From: Eutreptiella sp. 'Long Island Sound 2002'
Taxonomy: Eukaryota > Euglenozoa > Euglenophyceae > Eutreptiales > Eutreptiaceae
Length of the DNA stretch: 64,000 nt
Reading direction: 5' to 3'
Assembly (NCBI GenBank): GCA_964036045.1
Contig: OZ038401.1
Coordinates: 34,572,910-34,636,909 of the forward strand
Below, one piece after another: positions 1 through 12,898 of this stretch. A model generated the notes under the pieces. It did no database searches. It was not told the DNA's origin and was given only the letters and a program-made list of their open reading frames with translations. The position numbers were made by a program, and so were the translations under genes. Within the stretch, counting starts at the first letter, position 1. The number at the start of each line of letters is the position of its first letter.

Positions 1-3000
1 GCCCCTCCGTGAATTTTTTACCCCTCTGCGTGAATTGTTTGACCCCTGTGTGAATTATTTGACCCCTCCGTGAATTGTTTGACCCCTCCGTGATTTATTT
101 ACCCCCCTCCGTGACTTATTTGACCCCTGTGTGAATTATTTGACCCCTCCGTGAGTTGTTTACCCCCCTCCGTGAATTATATGACCCCTCTGTGAATTGT
201 TTACCCCCCTCCGTGAATTATTTGACCCCTCCGTGAATTATTTGACCCCTCCGTGAATTATTTACCCCCCTCCGTGAATCATTTGACCCCTCCGTGAATT
301 ATTTACCCCCCTCCGTGAATTATTCGACCCCTCCGTGAATTATTTGACCCCTCCGTGAATTATTTACCCCCCTCCGTGAATTATTTGACCCCTTTGTGAA
401 TTGTGTACCCCCCTTGGTGAATTATTTGACCCCTCCGTGAATTATTTACCCCCCTCCGTGAATTATTTGACCCCTCCGTGAATTGTTTACCCCCCTCCGT
501 GAATTATTTGACCCCTCCGTGAATTGTTTACCCCCCTCCGTGAATTATTTGACCCCTCCGTGAATTGTTTACCCGCCTCCGTGAATTATTTGACCCCTCC
601 GTGAATTGTTTACCCCCCTCCGTGAAATTTTTTACCCCTCCGTGAATTATTTACCCCCCTTCCGTAAATCATTTGACCCCTCCGTGAATTTTTTGACCCC
701 TCCGTGAATTATTTGACCCCTCCGTGAATTATTTGACCCCTCCGTGAATTATCCCCTCCCCTCCGTGAATTATTTCACCCCTCCGTGAATTCTTTGACCC
801 CTCCGTGAATTATTTACCCCCCTCCGTGAATTATTTGACCCCTCCGTGAATTATTTGACCCCTGCGTGAATTATTTACCCCCCTCCGTGAATCATTCACC
901 CCCCTCCGTGAATTATTTGACCCCTCCGTGAATTATTACCCCCCTTCCGTGAATTATTTCACCCCTCCGTGAATTGTTTACCCCCCTCCCTGAATTATTT
1001 GACCCCTCTGTGAATTATTTACCCCCCTCCGTGAATTATTTGACCCCCCTGTGAATTGTTTGACCCCTCCGTGAATTATTTGACCCCTCCGTGAATTATT
1101 TCCCCCCCTCCGTGAATTATTTGACCCCTCCGTGAATTGTTCAACCCCCTCCGTGAATTATTTGACCCCTCCGTGAATTATTTACCCCCCTCCGTGAATT
1201 ATTTGACCCCTCCGTGAATTGTTTGACCCCTCCGTGAATTGTTTGGCCCCTCCGTGAATTTTTTACCCCTCTGCGTGAATTGTTTGACCCCTGTGTGAAT
1301 TATTTGACCCCTCCGTGAATTGTTTGACCCCTCCGTGATTTATTTACCCCCCTCCGTGACTTATTTGACCCCTGTGTGAATTATTTGACCCCTCCGTGAG
1401 TTGTTTACCCCCCTCCGTGAACTATATGACCCCTCTGTGAATTGTTTACCCCCCTCCGTGAATTATTTGACCCCTCCGTGAATTATTTGACCCCTCCGTG
1501 AATTATTTACCCCCCTCCGTGAATCATTTGACCCCTCCGTGAATTATTTACCCCCCTCCGTGAATTATTCGACCCCTCCGTGAATTATTTGACCCCTCCG
1601 TGAATTATTTACCCCCCTCCGTGAATTATTTGACCCCTTTGTGAATTGTGTACCCCCCTTGGTGAATTATTTGACCCCTCCGTGAATTATTTACCCCCCT
1701 CCGTGAATTATTTGACCCCTCCGTGAATTGTTTACCCCCCTCCGTGAATTATTTGACCCCTCCGTGAATTGTTTACCCCCCTCCGTGAATTATTTGACCC
1801 CTCCGTGAATTGTTTACCCGCCTCCGTGAATTATTTGACCCCTCCGTGAATTGTTTACCCCCCTCCGTGAAATTTTTGACCCCTCCGTGAATTATTTACC
1901 CCCCTTCCGTAAATCATTTGACCCCTCCGTGAATTTTTTGACCCCTCCGTGAATTATTTGACCCCTCCGTGAATTATTTGACCCCTCCGTGAATTATCCC
2001 CTCCCCTCCGTGAATTATTTCACCCCTCCGTGAATTCTTTGACCCCTCCGTGAATTATTTACCCCCCTCCGTGAATTATTTGACCCCTCCGTGAATTATT
2101 TGACCCCTGCGTGAATTATTTACCCCCCTCCGTGAATCATTCACCCCCCTCCGTGAATTATTTGACCCCTCCGTGAATTATTACCCCCCTTCCGTGAATT
2201 ATTTCACCCCTCCGTGAATTGTTTACCCCCCTCCCTGAATTATTTGACCCCTCTGTGAATTATTTACCCCCCTCCGTGAATTATTTGACCCCCCTGTGAA
2301 TTGTTTGACCCCTCCGTGAATTATTTGACCCCTCCGTGAATTATTTCCCCCCCTCCGTGAATTATTTGACCCCTCCGTGAATTGTTCAACCCCCTCCGTG
2401 AATTATTTGACCCCTCCGTGAATTATTTACCCCCCTCCGTGAATTATTTGACCCCTCCGTGAATTGTTTGACCCCTCCGTGAATTGTTTGGCCCCTCCGT
2501 GAATTTTTTACCCCTCTGCGTGAATTGTTTGACCCCTGTGTGAATTATTTGACCCCTCCGTGAATTGTTTGACCCCTCCGTGATTTATTTACCCCCCTCC
2601 GTGACTTATTTGACCCCTGTGTGAATTATTTGACCCCTCCGTGAGTTGTTTACCCCCCTCCGTGAATTCTATGACCCCTCTGTGAATTGTTTACCCCCCT
2701 CCGTGAATTATTTGACCCCTCCGTGAATTATTTGACCCCTCCGTGAATTATTTACCCCCCTCCGTGAATCATTTGACCCCTCCGTGAATTATTTACCCCC
2801 CTCCGTGAATTATTCGACCCCTCCGTGAATTATTTGACCCCTCCGTGAATTATTTACCCCCCTCCGTGAATTATTTGACCCCTTTGTGAATTGTGTACCC
2901 CCCTTGGTGAATTATTTGACCCCTCCGTGAATTGTTTACCCCCCTCCGTGAATTATTTGACCCCTCCGTGAATTGTTTACCCCCCTCCATGAATTATTTG

Positions 3001-5128
3001 ACCCCTCCGTGAATTGTTTACCCCCCTCCTTGAATTATTTGACCCCTCCGTGAATTGTTTACCCGCCTCCGTGAATTATTTGACCCCTCCGTGAATTATT
3101 TACCCCCCTTCCGTGAATTATTTGAACCCTCCCGTGAATTGTTTGACCCCTCCGTGAATTATTTGACCCCTCCGTGAATTGTTTGACCCCTCCATGAATT
3201 ATTTACCCCCCTCCGTGAATTATTTGACGCCTCCGTGAATTATTTGACCCCTCCGTGAATTATTCCCCCCCCTCCGTGAATTATTTCACCCCTCCGTGAA
3301 TTGTTTGACCCCTCCGTGAATTATTTACCCACCTCCGTGACTTATTTGACCCCTGTGTCAATTATTTGACCCCTCCGTGAATTATTTACCCCCCTCCGTG
3401 AATTATTTGACCCCTCCGTGAATTGTTTACCCCCCTCCGTGAATTATTTGACCCCTCCGTGAATTATTTACCCACCTCCGTGACTTATTTGACCCCTGTG
3501 TCAATTATTTGACCCCTCCGTGAATTATTTACCCCCCTCCGTGAATTATTTGACCCCTCCGTGAATTGTTTACCCCCCTCCGTGAATTATTTGACCCCTC
3601 CGTGAATTGTTTGACCCCTCCGTGAATTGTTTGACCCCTCCGTGAATTATTTGACCCCTCCGTGAATTATCCCCCCCCCCCTCCGTGAATTATTTCACCC
3701 CTCCGTGAATTATTTGACCCCTCCGTGAATTATTTGACCCCTCCGTGAATTATTTACCCCCCTCCGTGAATTATTTGACCCCTCCGTGAATTGTTTGACC
3801 CCTCCGTGAATTATTTGACCCCTCCGTGAATTATTTGACCCCTCCGTGAATTCTCCCCTCCCCTCCGTGAATTCTTTCACCCCTCCGTGAATTGTTTGAC
3901 CCCTCCGTGAATTATTTACCCCCCTCCGTGAATTATTTGACCCCTCCGTGAATTTTTTGACCCCTCCGTGAATTATTTACCCCCCTCCGTGAATTATTTG
4001 ACCCCTCCGTGAATTATCCCCCCCCCTCCGTGAATTATTTCACCCCTCCGCGAATTGTTTGACCCCTCCGTGAATTATTTACCCACCTCCGTGACTTATT
4101 TGACCCCTGTGTGAATTATTTGACCCCTCCGTGAATTGTTTACCTCCCTCCGTGAATTATATGACCCCTCGGTGAAGTGTTTACTCCCCTCCGTGAATTA
4201 TTTAACCCCTCCGTAAATTTTTTACCCCCCTCCGTGAATTATTTGACCCCTCCGTGAATTATATAACCCCCTCCGTGAATTATTTGACCCCTCCGTGAAT
4301 TATTTACCCCCCTCGGTGAATTATTTGACCCCTCCGTGAATTATTTACCCCCTCCGTGAATTATTTGACCCCTCCGTGAATTATATGACCCCTCCGTGAA
4401 TTGTCTACCCCCGTCCGTGAATTATTTGACCCCTCCGTGAATTGTTTACCCCCCTCCGTGAATTATTTGACCCCTCCGTGAATTGTTTACCCCCCTCCGT
4501 GAATTATTTGACCCCTCCGTGAATTATTTACCCCCCTCCGTGAATGATTTGACCCCTCCGTGAATTATTTACCCCCCTCCTTGAATTATATGACCCCTCC
4601 GTGAATTGTTTACCCCCCTCTGTGATTTATTTGACCCCTCCGTGAATTATTTGACCCCTCCGTGAATTGTTTGACCCCTCCGTGAATTATTTGACCCCTC
4701 CGTGAATTATTTGACCCCTTAGCGACTCTCCCCTCCCCTCCGTGAATTATTTCACCCCTCCGTGAATTGTTTTACCCCTACGTGAATTATTTACCCCCCT
4801 CCGTGAATTATTTGACCCCTCCGTGAATTATTTGACCCCTCCGTGAATTATTTACCCCCCTCCGTGAATTATTTGACCCCTCCGTGAATTATTCCCCCCC
4901 CTCCGTGAATTATTTCACCCCTCCGTGAATTGTTTGACCCCTCCGTGAATTATTTACCCCCCTCCGTGAATTATTTGACCCCTCCGTGAATTGTTTACCC
5001 CCCTCGGTGAATTATTTCACCCCTCCGTGAATTGTTTACCCCCCTCCGTGAATTATTTGACCCCTCCGTGAATTATTTGACCCCTCCGTGAATTGTTTGA
5101 CCCCTCCGTGAATTATTCTACCCCCCGG
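1..5128. repeat. 20/21-bp minisatellite with 1,245-bp higher-order period
   Basis: Head-to-tail copies of a 20/21-bp unit of the form GACCCCTCCGTGAATTATTT, alternating with a variant carrying ACCCCCCTCC. Distinctive variant blocks recur exactly 1,245 bp apart: the opening block GCCCCTCCGTGAATTTTTTA is at 1, 1246 and 2491. The first two copies differ by only a few bases; the third follows them to about 3.08 kb and then diverges. A separate local duplication of about 142 bp lies near 3.33-3.6 kb. There is no gene in this stretch; the short ORFs are products of the repeat. Confidence 0.97.
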
Positions 5129-5129
5129 G

Positions 5130-6195
5130 GAGGGTTGTACACTGCCTCCGTGGAATATTTATCCGCCGTGGAGGGGTCTACACTCCCTCTGTGGAATATT
5201 TATCCACTGGAAAGGGGTGTACCACCTCAGTGGAATAATTATCCCGAGGGGGGTTGTACACCACCTCAGTGGAATATTTATCCAGAGGGGGGGCGTACAC
5301 CACCTCAGTGGAGCAATTATCCACAGGGGGGTCCTACACCACCTCAGTGGAATATTTATTCAGAGGGGGGGGGGGTACACCACCTCAGTGGAATGTTTAT
5401 CCAGAAGGGGGTGCACACCAGCTCAGTGGAATATTTATCCACATGGGGGGGGGTGCACCACCTCAGTGGAATATTTTTCCACATGGGGGGGGTACACCAC
5501 CTCAGTTGAATATTTTTCCAGAGGGGGGGGTACACCACGTAAGTGGAATTCTTATGCATAGGGCGGGGGGTGCACCACCTCAGTGGAATATTTATCCTGA
5601 GGGGGGGGGTACACCACCTAAGTGGAATATTTATCCAGAGGGGGGGGGTACACCACCTCAGTGGAATATCGATCCAAAGTGGAGGGCGTACACCACCTCA
5701 GTGGAACATTTTTTTACAGGGGGGGGGGGTACACCACCTCAGTGGAATATTTATCCTGAGGGGGGGGGTACACCACCTCAGTGGAACACCTATCCAGAGG
5801 GGGGGGCGTACTCCAGCAGTGGAACATTTTTCCACAGGGGGGGGGGTACACCACCTCAGTGGAATATTTGTCCACAGGGGGGGGGGGGGCACCACCTCAG
5901 TGGAATATCTATCCAGAGGGGGGGGCGTACACCACCGCAGTGGAACATTTTTCCACAGGGGGGGGGGGACACCACCTCAGTGGAATATTTATCCTGAGGG
6001 GGGGGGGGGTACACCACCTCAGTGGAATATCTATCCAGAGGGGGGGGCGTACACCACCTCAGTGGAACATTTTTCCACAGGGGGGGGGGTACACCACCTC
6101 AGTGGAATATTTGTCCACGGGGGGGGGCACCACCTCAATGGAATATTTATCCCAAGGGTGGGGGTACACCACCTAAGTGGAATATTTTTCCCGGC
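5130..6195. repeat. ~38-bp G-rich minisatellite
   Basis: Tandem units of about 38 bp with the core ACACCACCTCAGTGGAATAT followed by TTATCCAGAG and a run of 6-12 G. It starts directly where the 20-bp satellite ends (about 5.13 kb) and ends near 6.19 kb. G-run length varies from unit to unit, so all three plus frames stay open for long stretches (translations such as TPPQWNIYPEGG). These ORFs are repeat artefacts. Confidence 0.95.
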
Positions 6196-9100
6196 CTCCC
6201 ATTTTCCTCAATGCTCCATTTTTCCACCCTTTTTTTTTCTTGGGGGGGGGCTGTTCCCCTGTGTTGCATGGTCTCCCATTCTTCCCAACCTTCAGTTTTC
6301 ATGATGGTTTTTTTTCTGGTGGGTGGTTGTGTTGCGGGGGGGGGGGGAGTGGCAGACTTTTCCTTGTCCCTTTCTGAGATGAAGGAAGGAAGGGAGGGGT
6401 CGGGTACCACACTTTTATCAGACTTTTGCTGAGATGTATTTTATGTCCTTGACACGAGATGCCAAATCGGACTTCAGACTTCAGACTTTATACACATAGC
6501 TGTTGCGTGCTTCTCTTCCCCGCTCTTCTTTTCTTTGCTGAAAGTATGCGGCCATGCTCAGCCCTTGGAGGATCAGGTGTTGCTGGGTGCTGCGAATGTT
6601 GTGTTGTTCCATCCAACCGTCCATGCTTTGGGCGCCAGATGGTGCAAGACGAGGAGCTATACAAATGTCGTTTGTTGCTCTTTGAAGGTCCCGCCCTCGA
6701 AGCTCGACCCCGGCGTGTGGTACCCAAGGGTTATCTCTCCTTGGGGGGCATTTTGGGAGGTGTGTCAAACACAGCCCCTTGCGGGTAAGCACGTTGGAAA
6801 AGTAGCGTGCGGCGCGCGTGGAGCATACTCCCCCCTATTCTCTTGTGGGGTGCAAGGTGCATTGGGTCTTCATCATTAATAGCTTTGCCAAGTTTGTAGC
6901 AATCTTGGCACTTTAGGGTGATGCGGAAGTTCTAGGGGGCCATGCCATGCTTTGTTGCGGCAGGTGTTTAGGCTACAAAAGCACCAAGGCATACGGGAGG
7001 CTTGGGGGGCCGCCCTAGGCGGTGGGGCACGTGTCTAGTTCGCGCCTCGACGTCCTACGTGGTAGGGATGAAGACCATGTATGCGCACGGGCCATGGTGT
7101 GATGCTAGCACACGTACTTGGCAGATTTGGCTTGGGTCTCGGCTTGCGCCGAAGTCGAGGGCCCCACATCCTTTGCGTATCTTACCTTGCTAGCGTGACT
7201 AGGCCCACATGCCTATCACTACAGGCGTGATTCATCCTTATCGCACGAATAGCAACAATGTAGGAATGGCCATGGGTGGTCACATTTCCAATGTTAAGCT
7301 GCATTGGAGCAAAACCGCCTTGCACATAGTACGCAAACCATCCTCCTATTGAGTATGCATCCCTGTGCAGTCAATGGACAAATTGTCGACACACTTAATA
7401 TCCTGATGTGTTAAGCGTGAAGCAACAAAGCAACCGCATAATTGTCCTACAGTTAGTTGCGGACTTTGATGCTGCGCACACAAGGGGCTGACTGGCCCTG
7501 CGCACGGAGAACAGTGCAACGGCAACTTTGCTGTCCCTGCAAGGCCAACTGCCCGCACATGCCGCGCACCACTGATCCAGAACCCCATGGCCTGTTGTAC
7601 ATTTCCCACATCAGTGGTGGAGAGCACCCTCCAAATTTCATGGTCCTAGAAAAGGATTTGTGTGAAGCATGCTCCTAGTTACTGCATATGCATGCGTTCT
7701 CGGTAAATTGAAGGTCTCCACAATGAATGTAGTGCAGTGTGGGGCCCGAAACAACAAAGAAACAACAAGCTACTGTATATTTAATGTGCGGACCATCCAC
7801 CCACTGAGTGCACAAGTATGCGTAGTAATTGGCCATAAGGCACAAAGCAACCAAGCAACAGCAAAATTGCCTCTCCGTTAGTGTGCAAACCATCCTCCCA
7901 CTCATTGCACACGCGTGTGTACTGAGTAGGCGCATGGTTTGCACAATGAATGTAGTGCACTTTTGGACAGGAAGCAACAAACCATCGGCGTTGCCTTTAT
8001 GCAGTGTACAATGGCAACTGAACCACATCCGAACCTCAATCCAAACACCTTTTTCATTTGCAACACAAGTCCCACGCCCACATTTTTTCCTTGCTCCCTT
8101 GCTATTTTATTCAACACAAGACCCCCCCCCTCCCCGAAAACGGTGAAGTTTTATGTGCCCCGGGACAATTCTTTCACGTCCTCCTCTACCCTCTTGCTGT
8201 AGATGCAAATGAACTCCCCCACATGACGGACCGAGCCCATTTCCAATGCAACACCCTGGTTGGGATACAAAACACAAGCTCAACATTAAAAAGCCACAAT
8301 CAACTATGCGTAACACAAGTAAATGTCGACCAACTATGGTCATGTCCCCTGCTCCTCCGGCAGCACTATCTTTGAACACTTGGGGCTGTGGGGGGGGGGG
8401 GAAGTAGCATACGAGAACTGGGCCTAGAACAGGGCCCACATGCCTGCTTTTATGCGCATGCACTGATCCTTGCCCCTAGCCATGAACTAGAGACTCTACC
8501 CCCACACCACACCGGCAAAACACCCCACACCACACCACAATACACCGCAGTGCACCCCTCCAAACGACCGTCGGTGTCTAGGGAGTATTTGGGGGGGGGG
8601 GTGACAATTTTGTGCGAAGGATTTCGGCGGTCCACCTTGCCCATGCGCTTTGGGTGAAATGAACGCTAATTTGACCAATTTTGGGTCCTCCTTCACATTG
8701 GTCCAAATTTCATGGCGGTGTATGGTTCTAGAACTCCTTCAATGAAAAGATTTGCCATGGGATGTGATTCTACGGCGATGTGTCTATTGTTGACACCTTC
8801 GGGGGAAAGTGGACATCACTAGGGGGGGAGGCGTTCATTGTATGGGGCACAAAGACATGATACATCACACCCAGGTACCTACTGATACGGAGGTGTTGCA
8901 CACACAGGAGGTGTTCGTTGCAGGGCCAAGGTTGTGCTTGCTGCTGAAGAAAGGGGTGTGATGTGGTGCAGGTACGCATCGTTGCAATTTCAACCCATTC
9001 TCATCACCCGCAAAAAAACACAGACCGGTTGTGGCAAAGGCGGCCAATTTTTGCATTGGTGACCGCAATGGTGTTTCCGGACACTGGATGATTGGCAAGT

Positions 9101-10045
9101 TCTCCATGGCAGTGTGTGGATGTAGACAAAAGTATTTGCTTATTTTCTGTTGGGTGCAAAATTGTGCATCACTCAAAAAGGCGTGCATTGTACCAACAAC
9201 TTGTAAGATTTCATCTTTTTCTCTATTGTTTCAACCTAGAATGTGATGATCGTTTGGGCAACTTGGGTCGTCCCCTCACTTGGCACCTCCCCACCCGCCC
9301 CTAGGACAGCCCCAAACCACCCCTAACCCCTACTACACCCCCCCACATCCCAACACTAGCAACCTCCCCTCACGTGTGTCCCCCCCAGTGATGTCCGCTG
9401 TCCTCCAAATCCTAAGGTATCTGGAACCACACACATTGTTGCATACTCACGTACCATGGTGCAACTTTTCATGAGAGGTGTGCAGAACTCAACAATGGTG
9501 TTAAAATGAGTCGGTGGAAACAAGCCTCCGTTGACCCGCATGTCTAGTTTCTGACACCCCTTGCACAAATGGCCGCCTGCTTCGTGTGTCCCGGTTTCAT
9601 GGCCAGTGTTTTGGGAGAGTTTGGGGATGAATAGTGTGCACTTCCACGGGCGCATAGCCGTCAAAGCCCACCCGGCACCATTTTCGTCAACTATTGTGCA
9701 AATCCCGACGAGCCGCGAAAAAGCAAGTCGCATGTGGCTTTCTTGTGCCATCGTACCATGCAAGAAAAATGTAGCATGGACAATGGGGAAGGTAAAATAA
9801 CGGGAAAAGGTGGGAAAAGGGTCAAATTCAGCATTTTGCTCGCATTACTCACAGGCAATACCACAACACAAACCATGTAAAAAATGGTTATTTGCACAAT
9901 GTAGTTGCAAATAAGGGCCGACAGATGTCTTTACATGCAATTTGCTTTCGTCTATTCATTTTCCTCAAGGGCCGTCTAAGATAGATAGGGATCTAAAACA
10001 CACCGTTTTGCCAGCATCCTCATTTGTGGTTTATGGATGAAGGCA
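6196..10045. other. No supportable gene; non-repetitive spacer
   Basis: Mixed-composition DNA with only short scattered ORFs on both strands and no recognisable domain. A dispersed motif (CAGACTTCAGACTTTATACA, then CATAGCTGT) at about 6,474-6,503 recurs near 30,251-30,285 and, partly inverted, near 20,333-20,390. Homopolymer G and C runs occur at 6.34, 8.39 and 8.59 kb. It could be intron or intergenic DNA. Confidence 0.6.
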
Positions 10046-10049
10046 AGAA

Positions 10050-10200
10050 CTATAGGAGCTGTAGGTAAAACCACCGGTACCTTGATAGGTCATCCACAAC
10101 GCAACACTTCCACAAGCTACATGTAAAAGTACGGGCACCTTTGGCGGGTCCTCCGGAAGGCCACACCTATGCGAGTTGTAGGTAAAATCACAAGCACCTT
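10050..10200 (-). repeat. Left array of ~60-bp units (inverted relative to 10.78-11.0 kb)
   Basis: Three degenerate units in which a GGTACC/GGCACC-like core follows AGCTNNANGTAAAA. The ACC of each core falls at about 10,079, 10,137 and 10,196, so the period is 58-59 bp. Read on the minus strand, the units match those at 10,781-11,010 (for example CCCGCCAAAGGTGCCCGTAC). The two arrays therefore form an inverted pair about 580 bp apart. Confidence 0.7.
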
Positions 10201-10780
10201 TGCCACCCCCCCCCCCCCAAATCAATCCCCTTTCGCAGCTCGGAAACGTTTTTCGGGAAAAGTACGGAGAACATTTCCGGGCACCGTTTTTGTGCGTGCA
10301 AACGTGGGTTGGAACCCCCACATTAGCTGCAAAAATGCAGGTTTTAAATCTTTAGTAGGATAAGCACTATTTTAACATGTGCTGCGAGACTAGATTTGTG
10401 TTCGTTGGCTGCACGCAAATGGTTGTGTTTTTAGGTGGTTGGGTGGCCACGTGGGCGGGTAGGCACTTAGGTCCTATAGGCTTAGGAAGGGCCCCAATCC
10501 CCCCCGCCTCCCGGTCCATCGACGTATGGTTTGGTGGTTTGTTGCTCTTCCATTTCATCTGTGGATACGGCAGCTGCAAGGACCCTCCCCTTATGCCATC
10601 TACCTAGAGTAGGACATGCAGTAAACCAGGTCGTCAAAGGCCGTGCGAAGTGTTGGATAACAGCGAGAGCCCAATACCTGGATTTTCAGAGGTGCCTCAC
10701 ATTTCTTTCTTCCACTTTTTGTGTTGTTATGTCCTTTTCGTTTTGTGCCATGTGTCCTATGTGTTTCCCCCGCCCGCCCG

Positions 10781-11010
10781 TCAAAGGTGCCCACAACTTT
10801 ATCCCGATCCAGCCCCTGTAGGTGTTGCTGTCACGATGAGCGTTCGAAGGTACCCGTTATTTCGCCTTGGCTCATGAAGGTCCAACCTTCCGTATTGCCC
10901 GTCAAAGGTACCCGTAATTTTTTCTGTGGCTCATGTAGGGCTATCCTTCTTCGATGACCCGCCAAGGGTGCCCATAGTTTTCCTTGGAGCTCGTGTAGGC
11001 TTTATCTACA
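10781..11010 (+). repeat. Right array of ~60-bp units
   Basis: Four degenerate units sharing CCCGTCAAAGGTRCCCGTAATTT followed by a TGGCTCATGTAGG-like segment. The GGT of each unit lies at 10,786, 10,849, 10,907 and 10,967 (spacing 63, 58, 60). It is the inverted counterpart of the array at 10,050-10,200. No gene is visible between the two arrays. This could be a non-autonomous relative of the phased-repeat elements A and B, but I found no TIR. Confidence 0.7.
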
Positions 11011-11020
11011 CCATTTACTT

Positions 11021-12316
11021 GAATAGCTGCCACGAAAATCCCAAATTCGACCGCAAAGTAGATTTTTGGACAAAATTTGAAATAGGGAAAATCAATTTGC
11101 CGGTTTCATGCACCAAAATGTGTAGGATGAAGGCCCGACAAAACGCTTTCATGTGGCCACCTAGATTGTTGAATATCCTCGAATCCCACCGAGGCACTAG
11201 TGGAAGGGAGGTATTGCTGTGCTTGTGTGTATTGTCGGCGCGCGTCCAAGAGTTGACAAGCAGCGGTGCACCGTGTCTCAGGAGTGCAAGCCGGTCTTTG
11301 CAGGCCCTTGGGCTGGTCCCGCACATCAGTTGCCCCATAGGGGAAGGGAGGGGAGGGGGGAGGAGTAGGACAGCTACGACTAGCCACAACAACCTGAAGG
11401 GCCAGTCCTAGGTGTTGTTCCCTATGTGCAACCATCGACCTACCATTGGTTCCATCGTTTCTTCCCACAGTAACATGAGTTGCACACTTGCTATTTTACT
11501 TTGTGAGTGTTGCTCTTGCTTCAAAATTCTATTAAAGTCTTAGGGCCCGCATTTGATGGTTCGGTTTATGCCTGCACAAGCCGCGCTGATTTGAGCCGCA
11601 CTTGACATTTTCGACAGATTACTTCAACGACTCGGAACGGGTGCAGTACCACCTCCGGGCGCATCTTTCATCTAGCCCAGGGTCATGAGAAAGCCGGAAA
11701 CCTCCAAGTCTCTCTCTTCAATGTCACGTAAGACAACCCCCAGTTCCGTGCCCCACTCACCCGTGCGGATTGTCTTTAGCCTCCTCCTCCAAAACCACCT
11801 CAAGGGCAGCTGGCTCAGCAGCGGCAAAACTCACAGGTCGGGACCGAGGATGGGGAACAGGAGCAAGACCCTGCCCCAAAAAGTCTATTGGGAGCAGTTT
11901 CCGACCCTCATAGGACTTGCCAAAGGGCAAAATCGGTCGTGGACGAGGCACCAATTGATGGATCACGCCTCATAAGGCTTGCGGCTCTCACAGGGACGAA
12001 TTAGCTTGAGACCAAGTTTGTTGATCTTACATAGTAATGAAGTGGCAGAGGCGCTCGGAGTACGGGACTTCGTGGAGCTTTGGATGGCCTGTTACTGGGG
12101 GTTTGGGCAGTGGTGTTCAAGGAATCCACATGCCCTAAACTAAAGGTGGTCTTCTTAACTCGCGAAGTCCGGAAGCGTGGTATAGGAGACATGGGCTCCA
12201 TTGCCATCCCGTATTTTATCTTGTCCGCCGTTGTGTCTAGAGAATCCTATGACATTGCAGAGATTATTTTTTTGGGGCGGGGGTTCGCCCTATTTCTGGG
12301 GATGGCCTTGCAAGCA
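11021..12316. other. No clear gene; one small open frame at 12,080-12,319 (+)
   Basis: Mostly featureless. The frame at 12,080-12,319 encodes 79 aa with a hydrophobic stretch (IPYFILSAVV) and ends at the insertion site of element A. I see no homologue and treat it as doubtful. If it is an exon, element A inserted just at its 3' edge. Confidence 0.3.
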
Positions 12317-12321
12317 TGACT

Positions 12322-12346
12322 CTTAGGCGTCACAAGTTGCCCACCC
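12322..12346 (+). repeat. Element A left TIR, preceded by TSD TGACT
   Basis: 25 bp, perfectly inverted at 18,818-18,842. It is preceded by TGACT at 12,317-12,321, which is repeated in direct orientation after the right end. Confidence 0.93.
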
Positions 12347-12526
12347 TCTAGGACCCCGTATACGCGCGATTCGACAATATTCTACATTTCTACTTTGAGT
12401 ATGTTATTTGACGTATGTGACCAAAGTTGTTGGCAGAGCTGTGTGACACCCGTTGAAATACGTGTTGATGTGTTAGCCTTGTGTATCCCCGTCTTCTAGT
12501 GTGTTGTATTTGACATTTTTCTGAAG

Positions 12527-12827
12527 CTGGCCGAAATTTCGGCCAGGTTTTGGGTAACATTGCAAACAACTATGTGTATATGCAGTTTTTGACCCTTCTG
12601 GCCGAAATTTCGGCCAGCTTTTTGGTTTCATGGTGAATAGGCATAGTTATTTTCATTTTTCTTAGGGCTGGCCGAAATTTCGGCCAGCTTTTTGGTCTGT
12701 TCACTATTCAAGCACTTATATTCTGGTTTTTGGGCGGGCTGGCCGAAATTTCGGCCAGCTTTTCCTATTTTTGAACATTTAAGCAATTATTTCCCCTTTG
12801 AACACACCTGGCCGAAATTTCGGCCAG
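12527..12827. promoter_or_regulatory. Upstream array of five 20-bp palindromes, ~70-bp period
   Basis: Five perfect copies of CTGGCCGAAATTTCGGCCAG begin at 12,527, 12,598, 12,668, 12,739 and 12,808. Spacing is 71, 70, 71 and 69 bp. The sequences between them are only loosely similar (often CTTTTTGG after the palindrome), so the palindrome and its phase are what is conserved. The last copy ends about 70 bp before the ATG of the transposase-like gene. Possible roles are binding sites for transposase or for the ParB-like protein, a promoter, or an anti-silencing platform. Confidence 0.9.
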
Positions 12828-12898
12828 CTTGCAATTGTCGTTGTTCATGAGTATTACACCATACACTCCTACATAACTGTTTTCTTGTCTCAGCATTA

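Noticed and set aside
5093-6432. Overlapping ORFs over the 38-bp repeat (TPPQWNIYPEGG)
   Set aside because: Frame changes with G-run length in every unit and all frames are open; minisatellite, not a gene.
12527-12827. Resemblance of the palindrome array to a CRISPR array
   Set aside because: Repeats are 20-bp perfect palindromes with ~50-bp related spacers, only five in a row, in a eukaryotic transposon and with no cas-like gene. They are better explained as protein-binding sites.
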